Below, piece by piece: positions 29,330 to 40,812 of a stretch of 64,000 bases of DNA. Location: the NCBI RefSeq assembly GCF_002844535.1, contig NZ_PJNH01000001.1:930001-994000 (forward strand), in the 5' to 3' direction. How positions within the stretch are numbered: the stretch's first letter is position 1; every line of letters starts with the position of its first letter. Position numbers and translations under genes: made by a program. The notes under the pieces are model-generated. The model had not been told where the DNA came from. It did no database searches and saw nothing but the letters and a program-made list of their open reading frames with translations. The stretch comes from Halalkalibacillus sediminis. GTDB lineage: Bacteria; Bacillota; Bacilli; Bacillales; Alkalibacillaceae.

Positions 29330-31981
29330 TTACTTCACTTTCTTCAACTCTTGGATACGAGACTTCACCATTTCTTGCTTTTCTAAATAATCCTTTTCTT
29401 TATCTCGCTCTTCTTGAACGACGGCTTCTGGAGCCTTGTTGACGAATTTTTCATTCGACAATTTCTTCTTCACGCGTTCAACTTCTGAATCCCATTTCGT
29501 AAGTTCGTCCTCTAATCTTTTAATTTCGGCATCAATGTCGATTAGTCCTTCTAATGGGAAGAAAATTTCTGCTCCGCTTACCACAGCACTTTTAGATTGC
29601 TCTGGAGCGCTTACGTCAGTTCCAATCGACAATTCTTCTGGATTACAGAACTTTTCGAGATACTGTTGCTGATTCTTCAGTTCATCAGTAGTCGTTTGGT
29701 CATTAGTTTTAATGACGATTTTAATTTCTTTAGACATTGGAGTATCTACTTCAGAACGCACATTACGAACGGATCGGATAATTTCCATCAAGCGAACCAT
29801 TTCTTTTGATGATTGTTCGAAAGTTTTACTTCCATCTGTTTGTGGCCACGGGGCAACTGTAATTGAATCACCCTCATGAGGAATGTGTTGCCAAATTTCC
29901 TCTGTGATGAATGGCATGAACGGGTGTAACATTTTCAAAATAGAGTCTAATGTATGGACTAGTACTGACTTTGTCGCATGCTTTTTCTGTTCATCATCTC
30001 CGTATAACGGCAGCTTCGCCATTTCGATATACCAATCGCAGAAGTCATCCCAAATAAAGTTATAAAGGTAACGCCCTGCTTCACCGAAGTCGTAGCGATC
30101 GATGTGTCGTGTAACCTGCTCAATAGTCTCATTCAGACGAGTCAGTATCCACTCATCTGCAATTGACTTCTCCTGTTCCAAATCGATTTGATTATGCTGG
30201 AAGTCTTCCAAATTCATAATGACAAAGCGAGAAGCGTTCCATATCTTGTTCGCGAAATTCCAAGTCGCCTCTACCTTTTCCCAGTGGAAACGTAAATCCT
30301 GACCAGGAGATGAACCTGTAGATAAGAAGTAACGTAGCGAATCAGCACCATACTTTTCAATAACATCCATCGGATCAACACCATTACCGAGAGATTTACT
30401 CATCTTACGTCCTTCAGCGTCACGCACGAGCCCGTGTATCAACACGTCTTGGAATGGGCGGCGATCAGTGAATTGCTTCGACTGGAAGATCATACGAGAT
30501 ACCCAGAAGAAAATGATGTCATACCCTGTTACCAGTGCGTTCGTTGGGAAGTAGCGCTGGAAATCTTCACTCTCCTCATCTGGCCAACCCATCGTAGAAA
30601 AAGGCCAAAGTGCAGATGAAAACCAAGTATCTAGAACATCTTCGTCCTGTTCCCAGTTTTCAATATCTGATGGTTCTTCCCGACCAACATATAATTCTCC
30701 AGTTTCCTTATGATACCAAGCAGGAATTCTATGTCCCCACCATAATTGACGTGAAATACACCAATCTCTGATGTTCTCCATCCAACGAAGATAAGTACCT
30801 TCAAAACGATCAGGAACGAAATTGACTTTATCTTCTGTTTTCTGGAGTTTAATCGCTTCATCCGCTAGTGGCTGCATATTAACGAACCACTGCGTTGACA
30901 AGTAAGGTTCTACGACTGCATCGCTACGCTCGGAATGCCCTACCGAGTGCATATGTTCTTCGATATGGAATAGTACGCCTTCCTCTTGTAGGTCTTTTAC
31001 TATTTTTTTGCGGCATTCAAAACGATCCAGACCTTCGTATTGTCCAGCGTTTTCATTCATCGTTCCACTTTCGTTCATAACTAGAACACGCTCTAAATTA
31101 TGACGATTTCCGATTTCAAAGTCGTTCGGATCGTGTGCTGGTGTGATCTTAACAGCACCAGAACCAAATTCCATATCTACGTAATCATCTGCTACAATTT
31201 CCATCTCACGACCAATGATCGGAAGGATAACCTTTTCTCCGATCAGGTGCTTATAACGATCATCTTCCGGATGAACAGCAACAGCTGTATCTCCTAACAT
31301 TGTTTCAGGTCGAGTGGTAGCTACTTCGATATGACCCTCTCCATTTTTAAGTGGATACTTCATGTGATAAAAAGCACCTTGCACCTCTTTATGGATTACC
31401 TCAATATCGGAAAGTGCTGTCTGTGTGCTTGGGTCCCAGTTGATGATATATTCACCACGGTAAATCAAATCTTTTTCATAAAGTGAGACGAATACTTCTT
31501 TAACCGCTTCAGACAGGCCATCGTCAAGTGTAAATCGCTCACGAGAGTAATCTAGTCCAAGGCCTAGTTTTTCCCACTGGGAACGGATGAACGATGCATA
31601 CTCTTCTTTCCAATCCCAAGATTGTTCTAAGAATTTCTCGCGACCAAGGTCATAGCGAGATTTACCTTCTTCTTTAAGCTTTCCTTCTACTTTCGCCTGT
31701 GTCGCAATCCCAGCATGGTCCATACCTGGAAGCCATAATACATCGTAACCTTGCATCCTTTTATAGCGAGAAATAATGTCTTGCAATGTTGTATCCCAAG
31801 CATGGCCCAAATGAAGACGACCTGTTACATTCGGTGGGGGTATTACAATTGTAAACGGTTCTTTATTCGGATCATCCTTTGCTTCAAAGAATTTACCTTT
31901 CACCCAATAATCATAACGACCTTTTTCAATTTCCTCTGGATGATATTTTGGTGCCATCGATGTTTGATGTTCTTCAGCCAT
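29330..31981 (-). CDS. valS: Valyl-tRNA synthetase
   Basis: 883 residues, class I. HIGH-type motif [16 protein letters not shown] at about 48-63, KMSKS as [17 protein letters not shown] near 520-535, the CP1 editing domain with [20 protein letters not shown], and a C-terminal coiled coil (about 815-880) that contacts tRNA. Expressed from its own T-box leader and promoter. Confidence 0.98.
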   Translation of the reverse strand: MAEEHQTSMAPKYHPEEIEKGRYDYWVKGKFFEAKDDPNKEPFTIVIPPPNVTGRLHLGHAWDTTLQDIISRYKRMQGYDVLWLPGMDHAGIATQAKVEGKLKEEGKSRYDLGREKFLEQSWDWKEEYASFIRSQWEKLGLGLDYSRERFTLDDGLSEAVKEVFVSLYEKDLIYRGEYIINWDPSTQTALSDIEVIHKEVQGAFYHMKYPLKNGEGHIEVATTRPETMLGDTAVAVHPEDDRYKHLIGEKVILPIIGREMEIVADDYVDMEFGSGAVKITPAHDPNDFEIGNRHNLERVLVMNESGTMNENAGQYEGLDRFECRKKIVKDLQEEGVLFHIEEHMHSVGHSERSDAVVEPYLSTQWFVNMQPLADEAIKLQKTEDKVNFVPDRFEGTYLRWMENIRDWCISRQLWWGHRIPAWYHKETGELYVGREEPSDIENWEQDEDVLDTWFSSALWPFSTMGWPDEESEDFQRYFPTNALVTGYDIIFFWVSRMIFQSKQFTDRRPFQDVLIHGLVRDAEGRKMSKSLGNGVDPMDVIEKYGADSLRYFLSTGSSPGQDLRFHWEKVEATWNFANKIWNASRFVIMNLEDFQHNQIDLEQEKSIADEWILTRLNETIEQVTRHIDRYDFGEAGRYLYNFIWDDFCDWYIEMAKLPLYGDDEQKKHATKSVLVHTLDSILKMLHPFMPFITEEIWQHIPHEGDSITVAPWPQTDGSKTFEQSSKEMVRLMEIIRSVRNVRSEVDTPMSKEIKIVIKTNDQTTTDELKNQQQYLEKFCNPEELSIGTDVSAPEQSKSAVVSGAEIFFPLEGLIDIDAEIKRLEDELTKWDSEVERVKKKLSNEKFVNKAPEAVVQEERDKEKDYLEKQEMVKSRIQELKKVK

Positions 31982-32011
31982 CGAAATCCCTCCTAATTTT
32001 TCATATAAAAT

Positions 32012-32277
32012 AAAAAAATCTTTCCGTCCAATAAAGGACGAAAAGATTGTATTCGCGGTTCCACCTTCGTTGATAAACGATCACACTTGTCGCTTATCCA
32101 CTCGATTCAATAACGGGATCTCCCGACTTCTCCTACTATCGTTCAAAGAAGCTGCATATTCAGAGCGACCTTCCAGACCTTCGTTACCGAGGAAGCTTTC
32201 AGCCGGTGACTTCCCTCTCTTTTTTCAGTATCCAATCTGTACTCTTCTCCTGCCAAGCATTTGCGTATCAATATTTG
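32012..32277 (-). promoter_or_regulatory. T-box leader of valS
   Basis: The minus-strand leader carries the invariant T-box sequence AAGGTGGAACCGCG (about 32051-32065) followed by a terminator hairpin AATCTTTTCGTCC / GGACGGAAAGATT (32018-32048) and a T-run. Upstream are Stem I features (AGTA-like element and AGAGAGGGAAG). A likely valine specifier codon GTC lies at 32167-32169 within GGAAGGTCGCTCTGAA. Uncharged tRNA-Val would stabilise the antiterminator and allow valS transcription. Confidence 0.93.
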
Positions 32278-32283
32278 TATCTT

Positions 32284-32313
32284 ATTGTATACAACTTCAC
32301 AAGAAAAAGTCAA
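32284..32313 (-). promoter_or_regulatory. SigA-type promoter of the valS T-box transcript
   Basis: TTGACT (32308-32313) and TACAAT (32284-32289) on the minus strand with an 18-base spacer, directly upstream of the T-box leader. Confidence 0.8.
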
Positions 32314-32369
32314 TATTTTTCACACGTGTCATCGAATTTTTTCATAATTTAATAATGAGGAGGGAAATT

Positions 32370-32558
32370 ATGAGTCGTTATTATCGCTATCGCTTACCCC
32401 CATGGGCTCGTAAATGTATATTTGTTATAGAGAAAGTGGTTCTGCCAATCATGATTTTCCAGTTGATCAGGACGCTCCTATGGCCCACCACATTGGATGT
32501 ATTTTTAGCAGGTGCACTAGTAGGTCTATTTATTGCATTTTATCTTGAATGGATTTAA
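32370..32558 (+). CDS. Small hypothetical membrane protein (62 aa)
   Basis: Starts ATG at 32370 behind GAGGAGGG five bases upstream. The protein has a basic, aromatic N-terminus (SRYYRYRLPPWARK) and two hydrophobic segments (about 17-35 and 43-60). I do not recognise a family. It is convergent with spoVID and overlaps its 3' end by 29 bases, and divergent from the valS promoter. In B. subtilis ysxE occupies this interval; this ORF bears no resemblance to it. Confidence 0.65.
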   Translation: MSRYYRYRLPPWARKCIFVIEKVVLPIMIFQLIRTLLWPTTLDVFLAGALVGLFIAFYLEWI

Positions 32559-33666
32559 CTTCACCAGAAGCTGGGACATATAACAAGTCACCTGCTTGCA
32601 AATCATGTCCGGCTTCTAACTGGTTGATACGTTCGAGTTTAGATACAGGTACTTTATAGTCCTCAGCAATTGACTGGATGGTTTCATTTTGTTGCACAAA
32701 ACGAATTTTCATCTTAGTAGACCCTGCTTCACCATCCCTGAAAAAGTTAGACAAGTAACTAAGTCCTTTTTTCTTCTTTTTCCCATCTTCTACTTCTTCT
32801 TCAGGTGAAACGTTTTCATCTAGCTCAGATTCAGCTTCCATTTTCTCGTTTTCTTTTTGTTCAGCTTCTTGAACCATTTCCTTATTCTCTGGCGGCATAT
32901 TCATTTCCGGCTTTTCTTCATATTCCGGCTCTGCATTGCTTTCAGGAACTTCTTCTTTTTTCGGTTGGTTTTGCTTTTTTGGTGAAACATTGTCTTCAGG
33001 TAGATTTTCTTCTTTTTTATAGAAAAAGTCCTTGAACGATTTAGATTCCTTCTTCTGCCAGAACTCACGACCCTTATCAGCAGATTGATCTTCCCTTTGT
33101 TCTGCTGGTTCAGACTCTGGTTCATTGTAAGAGGATGGTGGTTGAGGCGGTTGGTATGGTTGCTGGAACGTTACATCTTGTGGTGGGATGCCCTTAAGAG
33201 AAAAATCTGAGTTTGCCTCTGATGAAGATTGGTCATTCCACTCGACACCCTCCAAACGAATCTTCGTAAAAACGTTCATCGTGCTTGGTTCTGGAATTTC
33301 GTAATCGAAGTATTGCACCTCGACTCTCAATTCATCGGTTTCGTTGATCTTACTCCTCGGTATTGTAATATCTACCGGGATTGGATATTGAAAATTAGTA
33401 AACCCATTGTCCAACGCACGTACATGATGAACATAATTATTCTCTTCTTGATCATCAACCATATACAAAGGTGCCTCGCTAGCCATAGATTGATAATCCC
33501 CTGAAATCACCAGTACTCCTCTTAACTGGATGAAATCATCTTCATGAATCACACTTATTTCAGGTTCAACCGATATGCCATATAAATCATCAATCTCATC
33601 ACCTTGTCTGAAATTGATCTTCTCACTCAAATCGAATAAAAACGGATCATTCTCATAGTGGCTCAA
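32530..33666 (-). CDS. spoVID: SpoVID-like spore coat encasement protein
   Basis: 378 residues. N-terminal beta-rich SpoVID-type domain (about 8-165, FDLSEKINFRQGDEIDDLYG), a long acidic low-complexity Glu/Pro/Lys linker (about 185-320) and a C-terminal LysM domain (about 330-372, TIQSIAEDYKVPVSKLERI). SpoVID drives coat encasement and recruits SafA, also present in this window. Start is TTG at 33666 with AAAGGGGG seven bases upstream; in-frame codons further upstream lack a site. Shorter than the B. subtilis protein. Confidence 0.85.
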   Translation of the reverse strand: MSHYENDPFLFDLSEKINFRQGDEIDDLYGISVEPEISVIHEDDFIQLRGVLVISGDYQSMASEAPLYMVDDQEENNYVHHVRALDNGFTNFQYPIPVDITIPRSKINETDELRVEVQYFDYEIPEPSTMNVFTKIRLEGVEWNDQSSSEANSDFSLKGIPPQDVTFQQPYQPPQPPSSYNEPESEPAEQREDQSADKGREFWQKKESKSFKDFFYKKEENLPEDNVSPKKQNQPKKEEVPESNAEPEYEEKPEMNMPPENKEMVQEAEQKENEKMEAESELDENVSPEEEVEDGKKKKKGLSYLSNFFRDGEAGSTKMKIRFVQQNETIQSIAEDYKVPVSKLERINQLEAGHDLQAGDLLYVPASGEVKSIQDKMQ

Positions 33667-33847
33667 TGATAGTCCCCCTTTGACCTCTTTATCACTAGGT
33701 ATATGTGCTACCATATGAAAAAAGAACAAGCGATTTTGGTAAGTTCATTCTTCTTTACATAGAAAATGCAACAAAGGGAAAATTTTTTACTATTTTCTAA
33801 AAAAGATAATATGTATGTTAATATCTTCCTTAAGGGAGTGTTGATTG

Positions 33848-34273
33848 ATGAAAAGGTTAGTCTGGTATTTGAGTTGGGTGATCATCATTATATTTATAAT
33901 TAATGCTGGTGTACAATACCGTATCCATTTAACACTAGAGGCCAATACGGAATTTGTGACATGGCCTTATTATTCATTTCTAGCTATTTTTCCGATCTTG
34001 ATCGGTATCCTACTTCGATTACCTCAATTCATTTTAGAGATAAAATCAAAACAACCATGGACATTTGACTGGTTAAAATTACTAGTTATTGGGTTACCTG
34101 CTTTGTATGTAACCCTGATGCCGTTGTTCTATTTTCTGGTACCTTTTGAACTACTTTTTCAAAACGAAATTATTAGTGGCAGAGGAGAATATTTTACTAT
34201 AACGGCAGGCATCGTTTTTGGTTTCGTTCTTTTAGATAGTTTGAAAAAAGATAGAGGAAGCTATCAAAGATAA
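33848..34273 (+). CDS. Hypothetical membrane protein (141 aa)
   Basis: Four predicted membrane helices (about 5-22, 38-60, 75-95, 115-133) and short loops; family not recognised. ATG at 33848 has AAGGGAG about nine bases upstream. It lies between the divergent spoVID and the convergent hemL, sharing a bidirectional terminator with hemL. Confidence 0.65.
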   Translation: MKRLVWYLSWVIIIIFIINAGVQYRIHLTLEANTEFVTWPYYSFLAIFPILIGILLRLPQFILEIKSKQPWTFDWLKLLVIGLPALYVTLMPLFYFLVPFELLFQNEIISGRGEYFTITAGIVFGFVLLDSLKKDRGSYQR

Positions 34274-34305
34274 ATTTTATAGGTGACTCATTTTTTCAAT
34301 ATAAA

Positions 34306-34338
34306 AAAGACACTTGGAATTAAATCCAAGTGTCTTTT
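34306..34338. terminator. Bidirectional terminator between the membrane-protein gene and hemL
   Basis: Perfect stem AAAGACACTTGGA / TCCAAGTGTCTTT, with A/T tracts on both sides, so it can stop transcripts from both strands. Confidence 0.9.
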
Positions 34339-34354
34339 ATTTACTCATATCTTT

Positions 34355-35644
34355 TTATTTCATATACAAAGCAAATGCCTTTCCAGCTGCTTCGATTGTC
34401 TCCTCAATATCCTCGTGAGAGTGGGCAGTCGAAAGGAACATGCCTTCGAATTGAGATGGTGGCAAGAAGACGCCTTGCTCTGCCATTTCACGATAATATT
34501 TTGCGAACCAGTCCAAGTCAGAGGATTTAGCCGTTTCAAAATTCACAACAGGTTGATCTGTGAAAAAGAATCCTATCATGGATCCAGCGCGGTTGACCTG
34601 TAATGGTACTCCATGGTTTTTCGCGGCTTGCTGGAGTCCGTCGATCAGTCGATCCGCTTTTTCATTGATTTCATCATATGATTGAGGTGTCAACTGACTC
34701 AGAGTCTCATAACCTGCTGCCATCGCAAGTGGATTCCCTGACAATGTTCCGGCTTGATAAATATCACCTGCTGGAGCAATGCGTTCCATGATGTCACGGC
34801 GTCCACCATAAGCACCAACTGGCAATCCTCCACCAATCACCTTTCCTAGACAAGTCAAATCTGGAGTCACACCGAAATGTCCTTGTGCACAGTTATAACC
34901 GACACGGAATCCTGTCATTACTTCATCAAAAATCAACAGAGAGCCGTTGTTTTCGGTCACTTCACGTAAATGTTCCAAGAAGCCGTCGACAGGAGGCACT
35001 ACTCCCATATTACCCGACACTGGTTCAACAATTACCGCTGCCAAATCATCACCGTATTCTTTAATTACATAATCGACACTTTCTTTATCGTTATAAGGTA
35101 CAGTTATCGTGTTCTGAGCGATAGACTCAGGTACTCCTGGACTATCCGGTAGACCTAACGTTGCTACCCCAGAACCAGCTTTGATCAACAGTGAATCACC
35201 GTGACCGTGATAGTTACCTTCAAATTTCAAGATTTTATTACGACCTGTATAGCCACGCGCCAAACGAAGAGCACTCATCGTCGCTTCAGTCCCTGAGTTG
35301 ACCATACGTACCATTTCGATTGATGGCACTCGCTCCATCACTAACTTGGCTAACTTGTTTTCATACTCGACGTTTGCACCGAAGCTTGTCCCTTTTTCCA
35401 TAACATCTTTCAACACAGATATCACATGATCATTAGCGTGACCTAGAATCAATGGGCCCCAGCTTAATACATAATCGATATATTCATTTCCATCGACATC
35501 GTAAATGCGAGAACCCTTCCCTTTTTCCATATAAATCGGGTCCATATCAACAGAATTAAATGCACGGACTGGTGAATTCACTCCACCTGGCATCAAATCG
35601 ACCGCTTCATCAAAAAGTTGTTTTGAACGTTCATTCAAACTCAT
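34355..35644 (-). CDS. hemL: Glutamate-1-semialdehyde 2,1-aminomutase
   Basis: 429 residues, class III aminotransferase fold with PLP. Makes 5-aminolevulinate. Signatures: [32 protein letters not shown] and the PLP-lysine segment [17 protein letters not shown]. Last gene of hemAXCDBL. Confidence 0.98.
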   Translation of the reverse strand: MSLNERSKQLFDEAVDLMPGGVNSPVRAFNSVDMDPIYMEKGKGSRIYDVDGNEYIDYVLSWGPLILGHANDHVISVLKDVMEKGTSFGANVEYENKLAKLVMERVPSIEMVRMVNSGTEATMSALRLARGYTGRNKILKFEGNYHGHGDSLLIKAGSGVATLGLPDSPGVPESIAQNTITVPYNDKESVDYVIKEYGDDLAAVIVEPVSGNMGVVPPVDGFLEHLREVTENNGSLLIFDEVMTGFRVGYNCAQGHFGVTPDLTCLGKVIGGGLPVGAYGGRRDIMERIAPAGDIYQAGTLSGNPLAMAAGYETLSQLTPQSYDEINEKADRLIDGLQQAAKNHGVPLQVNRAGSMIGFFFTDQPVVNFETAKSSDLDWFAKYYREMAEQGVFLPPSQFEGMFLSTAHSHEDIEETIEAAGKAFALYMK

Positions 35645-35691
35645 CCATTATCGCTCCTTTAACGAATTCATTACTACATCTATTACCACTT

Positions 35692-36669
35692 CTAACCTTT
35701 ATTCAACCATTTAGCCACGTCTTTCGCGAAGTAAGTGATGATTAAGTCCGCCCCTGCACGCTTCATGGAAGTTAACTTTTCAAGAACAATCTCACGCTCA
35801 TCAACCCATCCATTTGCAGCAGCCGCTTTGATCAACGAGTACTCACCACTCACGTTGTATGCCACGATTGGCAGTGGATAGCGATCCTTCAACTCTCTCA
35901 TGATATCGAGATAACTCAACGCAGGCTTGACAATTAAAAAGTCTGCTCCTTCTTCTACATCAGACTCAGCTTCTCGCTGTGCTTCTAAACGATTTGCTGG
36001 GTCCATTTGATATGTCTTACGATCACCAAATTGAGGTGTGCTATGAGCTGCATCACGGAATGGACCGTAAAATGCCGAAGCATACTTCACCGCATAAGAC
36101 ATGACTGGGATATGTTCGTATCCTGCTTGATCAAGTCCGTCACGTATTGCAGCCACGAATCCATCCATCATGTTCGACGGAGCAATGATATCAGCACCCG
36201 CTTCTGCTTGAGTTACCGCAGTCTGAACCAACAATGGCAAAGTCGCATCATTATCGACATATTGGTTTTTAATCACACCACAATGTCCGTGCGAAGTATA
36301 TTGGCACAAGCAAGTATCAGCCACAACGACCAAATCAGGATGGTTCGCCTTGATTTGACGTGTCGCTCGTTGAACAATTCCTTCTTGTTGATAAGCTTCC
36401 GTACCGACTTCATCTTTTTCCTTTGGCACACCAAATAAAATAATCGAACGAATACCTAGATTAACCACTTCATCAATTTCAGCATCTAAGTAATCAAGCG
36501 ATACCTGGTGCACACCTGGCATCGATTTCACAGCGTTGCGCTTCCCATCTTCCTCTAATACAAACAAAGGATAAATTAAATCTTCCGTATGCAAATGCGT
36601 CTCGCGAACCATCGCACGAATATTATCAGACGTACGCAATCTGCGGTGACGATCAAAGAACAAATCCAT
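35692..36669 (-). CDS. hemB: Delta-aminolevulinic acid dehydratase (porphobilinogen synthase)
   Basis: 325 residues. Condenses two 5-aminolevulinate molecules. Schiff-base Lys regions [19 protein letters not shown] and [14 protein letters not shown] are intact, and the metal-site [14 protein letters not shown] has the Cys triad expected of zinc enzymes. Its ATG overlaps the hemD stop by one base. Confidence 0.97.
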   Translation of the reverse strand: MDLFFDRHRRLRTSDNIRAMVRETHLHTEDLIYPLFVLEEDGKRNAVKSMPGVHQVSLDYLDAEIDEVVNLGIRSIILFGVPKEKDEVGTEAYQQEGIVQRATRQIKANHPDLVVVADTCLCQYTSHGHCGVIKNQYVDNDATLPLLVQTAVTQAEAGADIIAPSNMMDGFVAAIRDGLDQAGYEHIPVMSYAVKYASAFYGPFRDAAHSTPQFGDRKTYQMDPANRLEAQREAESDVEEGADFLIVKPALSYLDIMRELKDRYPLPIVAYNVSGEYSLIKAAAANGWVDEREIVLEKLTSMKRAGADLIITYFAKDVAKWLNKG

Positions 36670-37430
36670 TACAACATACCCCTCTCATAACAATCCACAA
36701 TAATATCCGCTAATTCATCAAGTGTATAATTCTCAGGCAATATGACCGTTTCAAAACCAACTTCTTGAGCGCGCTGAGCAGTAGTTGGCCCAATACAGAA
36801 GCAAGGTTTTGTCAACCATACATCAACAGAGTCCTCAGAAAGTTCCATCCACGCGTCTATCGTAGAGGGAGAAGAGAACACCCAAGCATCTACAGACTCC
36901 ATCCCTATCAATCGATTAGCCGCTTCACGATTAGTTGACGTTTCATAAACCGTCACACTCTCGAACTCAACCCCATTTTCTTTAAAAAAGACATCGAGCA
37001 CCTCGCGTGAAAGATTTCCCTTCACTAGCAACACACTCTCAGGCCCCATTTCTAAGAACTGGGGACCCATATGTTCTGCATCAAATGTAGTCGGGACAAA
37101 GTCAACGTCAGGTACATACTCCTTCAAATAATCTTCAGTTTTCGACCCGATAGCTGCAATCTTTTTAGATTGAATTGTAGAATGAGAAATCCCCTCTTGA
37201 TCTAAAGACTCAAAAAAGAACCTTACACCATTCACACTTGTGAAAAGGAGCCATTCAAATCGATCCAAATTCTCTAGTACTGTTTGAGCTGATTCATCAA
37301 GAATGTGTCTGAACTTGATCAGTGGTAAACCTACAACCTCAGCACCTTGTCTTTCCAATGTACCAACAAACGATAAAGCATGTTCACGCTCTCGCGAAAC
37401 TACAATATTTTTTCCGCGTAAAGAACTCAT
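36669..37430 (-). CDS. hemD: Uroporphyrinogen-III synthase
   Basis: 253 residues, two-domain HemD fold. Closes hydroxymethylbilane to uroporphyrinogen III. Sequence is divergent as usual for the family; recognisable segments are [29 protein letters not shown] and [13 protein letters not shown]. Overlaps both hemC and hemB by one base, so translational coupling is likely. Confidence 0.93.
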   Translation of the reverse strand: MSSLRGKNIVVSREREHALSFVGTLERQGAEVVGLPLIKFRHILDESAQTVLENLDRFEWLLFTSVNGVRFFFESLDQEGISHSTIQSKKIAAIGSKTEDYLKEYVPDVDFVPTTFDAEHMGPQFLEMGPESVLLVKGNLSREVLDVFFKENGVEFESVTVYETSTNREAANRLIGMESVDAWVFSSPSTIDAWMELSEDSVDVWLTKPCFCIGPTTAQRAQEVGFETVILPENYTLDELADIIVDCYERGML

Positions 37431-38362
37431 TACTGTTCGTCCATTTCTTCTTTCGCTTTTTCAACAAGCTCTTTAGCACCTTGCTTAATTAGAGACTCAG
37501 CAGCTATGTTTCCAGCTTCTACTGCATCTTTAGAACGAGATACTTCCTTCAATACAGTTTTACCATCTGAGGAAGAAACTAACGCAGTCAACACAACTTC
37601 GTCTCCTTCTTTCACTGCGTAACCAGCAATAGGGACAGAACAACTGCCTTCAAGTAAGCTCAAGAAACGTCGTTCTGCAGCAACTGTTTCAGCTGTATAT
37701 TCATCATTGATCTTTTCAATCAACTGAATTAAATCTTCATCATCTGAACGGCACTCAAGAGCTAATGCTCCTTGACCAACCGCAGGAAGACATTTTTCAG
37801 GCTCTAGTAGTTCAGTAACAATGTCCGTCGACCAGCCCATTCGTTTAAGACCAGCTGCAGCCAAGATGATTGCATCGAAGTCCTCTTCTTTCAATTTACG
37901 TAGTCGAGTTTCGATATTTCCACGTATCCACTGGATTTTAAGGTCAGGACGATATGCCAAGATCTGAGCTCCACGTCTTAAGCTACTTGTACCGATAATA
38001 GCTCCTTCCTTCAGATCATCCAATCCGATATGATCGTTAGAAATGAATGCATCTCTGTGATCCTCACGCTCAGGAACACAACCAATCATCAAACCTTCAG
38101 GCATTTTAGACGGCATATCTTTCATACTATGTACCGCCATATCAATTTCGTAATTGTACATCGCCTCTTCAATCTCTTTAACAAAAAGGCCTTTACCGCC
38201 AACTTTTGATAAGGTGACATCAAGGATCTTATCACCTTTTGTTACAATCTGCTTAATTTCGAAAGAGTATTCATCTGTTTTCTTCTCAAGTTGATCGATC
38301 ACCCACTGCGTCTGAGTCATCGCTAGATTACTTCTTCTTGAACCAATAATGATATTTCTCAT
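37430..38362 (-). CDS. hemC: Porphobilinogen deaminase (hydroxymethylbilane synthase)
   Basis: 310 residues. Polymerises four porphobilinogens. N-terminal [43 protein letters not shown] and the dipyrromethane cofactor cysteine in [14 protein letters not shown] are all present. Between hemX and hemD. Confidence 0.98.
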   Translation of the reverse strand: MRNIIIGSRRSNLAMTQTQWVIDQLEKKTDEYSFEIKQIVTKGDKILDVTLSKVGGKGLFVKEIEEAMYNYEIDMAVHSMKDMPSKMPEGLMIGCVPEREDHRDAFISNDHIGLDDLKEGAIIGTSSLRRGAQILAYRPDLKIQWIRGNIETRLRKLKEEDFDAIILAAAGLKRMGWSTDIVTELLEPEKCLPAVGQGALALECRSDDEDLIQLIEKINDEYTAETVAAERRFLSLLEGSCSVPIAGYAVKEGDEVVLTALVSSSDGKTVLKEVSRSKDAVEAGNIAAESLIKQGAKELVEKAKEEMDEQ

Positions 38363-38399
38363 GAAAAATCCTCCTGACCGATTGCTTTAGTGCAATCTC

Positions 38400-39227
38400 T
38401 TATAAAAAGTGAAAGTTTGTAAACAATGAAACAAATATATAATTTAATAATAAAATAGAAAACGCGATCGCATTGAACAAGGCAATATTCTTCCCTACGA
38501 TTTTCTTTGAAACCCTTAAATATAAAATAACACAATAGACAATCAGTACGACAAAAGAGCCTACTGTCTTTGCGTCAATCCAGTAAAACAAATCATCAGT
38601 CGTATACGCCCAAGATACACCTAATATTAAAGCGATCAGTAATACTGGAGTTGCCAAAATCATCATCAGAAACGATAAATTATCAAGTTGTCCTAAACTA
38701 CCAATGCGCCGTAGTAGTTGCGGCCACTTTTTCTTTTTCAAAAGATAGAATTGCACAATATACAAAGCCGAAAACGCGAACGATAGCGTGAACAAAGTGT
38801 AAGCAATGAACGCCAACACAATGTGTGCCAGTAATAATTCACCAATAAATTGGCCACTAAAAAGCGTATCACTCTGAATTGTATTTGAAACGAGAAAACC
38901 CATCATCATCATGAATCCTACTAAATTTATAACAAATACGATAAAGTCAACTTTATAAAAATAGTTGATGACGATTGACACTAACAATATTAACCAAGCG
39001 TAAAAATATAAACCTTCTGCTAAGTTGAATACAGGTAACGTCGATGTGATATATATTTTTGTAAATAAAAAAATGGTTTGAAGGATCCAAACCACTAAAA
39101 GTAACCAGAAGGCCAATTGATTAGCCTTCCGGTCCCGTTGCACGAAATCATAGAAATAACAAATCAAACTTAATCCATATAGAATTACAATAATTTCATA
39201 GACTCGAAAATATTCAAAAACACTCAT
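38400..39227 (-). CDS. hemX: HemX, CcsA-family integral membrane protein
   Basis: 275 residues, about eight membrane helices, cytochrome c assembly (CcsA/HemX) family. In B. subtilis HemX lowers HemA abundance, and the gene follows hemA as here. The conserved WGWD-like Trp of haem handlers is reduced to a VSWAYTTDDLF segment. Start at 39227 has GAGG upstream; earlier codons add four or five residues. Confidence 0.9.
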   Translation of the reverse strand: MSVFEYFRVYEIIVILYGLSLICYFYDFVQRDRKANQLAFWLLLVVWILQTIFLFTKIYITSTLPVFNLAEGLYFYAWLILLVSIVINYFYKVDFIVFVINLVGFMMMMGFLVSNTIQSDTLFSGQFIGELLLAHIVLAFIAYTLFTLSFAFSALYIVQFYLLKKKKWPQLLRRIGSLGQLDNLSFLMMILATPVLLIALILGVSWAYTTDDLFYWIDAKTVGSFVVLIVYCVILYLRVSKKIVGKNIALFNAIAFSILLLNYIFVSLFTNFHFL

Positions 39228-39246
39228 GTGAGCGTCCCTCAAATCA

Positions 39247-40614
39247 CTAGCTCGTTAAAGCTTTAATCAAACTTGCAATCGGCAGTGACTGATTCACTGA
39301 TTCATGACTTTGGTGTTTCTTGCTTTGGTTGGTCAGTTCTTGCTGCACTTCCTCTTCTATTCCGAATATCTGAACGAACAATTTCAATACGTCATCAGAG
39401 TGCTCTTCTCCGGCCATTTCTTTTGCCTGGAGTATCGGTTCCTTGAGCATTTGATTAACGATACTTTTCGTGTGCTTATTCAATACTTTACGCTCACGGT
39501 CTGTCAGGTTCGGCATTTTACGCTCAATTGATGCCATTGTGTCTTTCTGGATATTAAGTGCTTTTGTACGTAGCGCAGAAATCACTGGTACGACACCTAG
39601 CGTGGTAATCCACTCATCAAAGTCCGTCAGCTCAGATTCGATCATCGACTCAATCTCAGAAGCAGCTTTTTGACGCTCTGATAAGTTTTGGTCCACTATC
39701 CCTTGTAAATCGTCGATATCATATAAAAAGACGTTCTCAAGTTTATCGATTTCAGGGTCCAAATTACGTGGTACTGCAATATCCACTAAAAATAGTGGTT
39801 TACCATTACGTTTTTTAAGCAATGGCTTCATATTTTCTTTCGTAAGCATATATTCTTCAGTGCTAGCTGAAGCAATCAAAATATCCGCACTTTCAAGTAC
39901 ATCATCAAATTGATCTAATGAAGCTGCTTGTCCAGAGAAGCGTTCAGCAACTTCTTCTGCTTTATTCAGTGTCCGATTCACTACGGTTATGTTATGGACA
40001 CCTGAGCCGTGCAAGTTCTTCACTGCAAGCTCGCCCATTTTTCCAGCACCAAGAATCACAACATGTTGGTTTTTCAACTGATCGAAAATGGTCTTAGATA
40101 ATTCCACAGCTGCATAACTGATTGACACCGCATTTTCTCCGATGCCTGTTTCTTTATGCGCTTTTTTCGCATTCGTAATAGCTTGCTTGAACAACTGATT
40201 GAATAACAACCCGGATGCATCATATTCCTGAGCAACTTGGAATGAATGTTTAACTTGTCCTAAGATCTGTGTTTCACCTAGGACCATAGAATCCAAACCA
40301 GCCGCCACTTTGAATAAGTGCTCGATTGCTTCATCTTTTTCTTTTATCGACAAGAAATTATTTAGATAATCAATATCCATGTCAAACCGTTCAGCCAAGA
40401 AGCGCTTAACGTAGTAACGGCCGGTATGTAACTGGTCCGCTACAACATAGACTTCCGTACGGTTACACGTTGAGACAATTACATTCTCTAAAATGCTTTT
40501 TTCAGCATTAAGTTCGACCATCGCCTGGCCGACTTCTTCATCCGAGAAAGTTAATTTCTCACGTATTCCAACTGGGGCTGTTCTATAGTTTATACTCGTT
40601 ACAATGACATGCAT
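39247..40614 (-). CDS. hemA: Glutamyl-tRNA reductase
   Basis: 455 residues. First committed step of C5-pathway haem synthesis. Catalytic Cys in [12 protein letters not shown] at about 49, NADPH-binding [28 protein letters not shown], and a C-terminal dimerisation helix. First gene of hemAXCDBL, expressed from a promoter that carries a PerR box. Confidence 0.98.
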   Translation of the reverse strand: MHVIVTSINYRTAPVGIREKLTFSDEEVGQAMVELNAEKSILENVIVSTCNRTEVYVVADQLHTGRYYVKRFLAERFDMDIDYLNNFLSIKEKDEAIEHLFKVAAGLDSMVLGETQILGQVKHSFQVAQEYDASGLLFNQLFKQAITNAKKAHKETGIGENAVSISYAAVELSKTIFDQLKNQHVVILGAGKMGELAVKNLHGSGVHNITVVNRTLNKAEEVAERFSGQAASLDQFDDVLESADILIASASTEEYMLTKENMKPLLKKRNGKPLFLVDIAVPRNLDPEIDKLENVFLYDIDDLQGIVDQNLSERQKAASEIESMIESELTDFDEWITTLGVVPVISALRTKALNIQKDTMASIERKMPNLTDRERKVLNKHTKSIVNQMLKEPILQAKEMAGEEHSDDVLKLFVQIFGIEEEVQQELTNQSKKHQSHESVNQSLPIASLIKALTS

Positions 40615-40721
40615 GTGGTGTTCACCCCTTCATTCGCACACAATTAACTATTATAAGTATAACAACTCGTGAGCTTAAATGCCATTCGACATTCATGAAC
40701 ATATTATGAAAATTTATGATA

Positions 40722-40750
40722 GTATTAGATTAGAATAATTATAATTACAA
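40722..40750 (-). promoter_or_regulatory. Promoter of hemAXCDBL
   Basis: Minus-strand TTGTAA (40745-40750) and TAATAC (40722-40727) with a 17-base spacer, about 110 bases upstream of hemA. The spacer is almost entirely the PerR box. Confidence 0.55.
40730..40744. promoter_or_regulatory. PerR operator (Per box)
   Basis: TTAGAATAATTATAA matches the consensus TTATAATnATTATAA with one mismatch. B. subtilis hemA is known to be repressed by PerR and induced by peroxide through such a site. Confidence 0.8.
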
Positions 40751-40812
40751 TACACAGCGTATCATAAGGCCTTTGAACCTTCAAGAAAACTGACTAGGAG
40801 CGATTAAACCTA

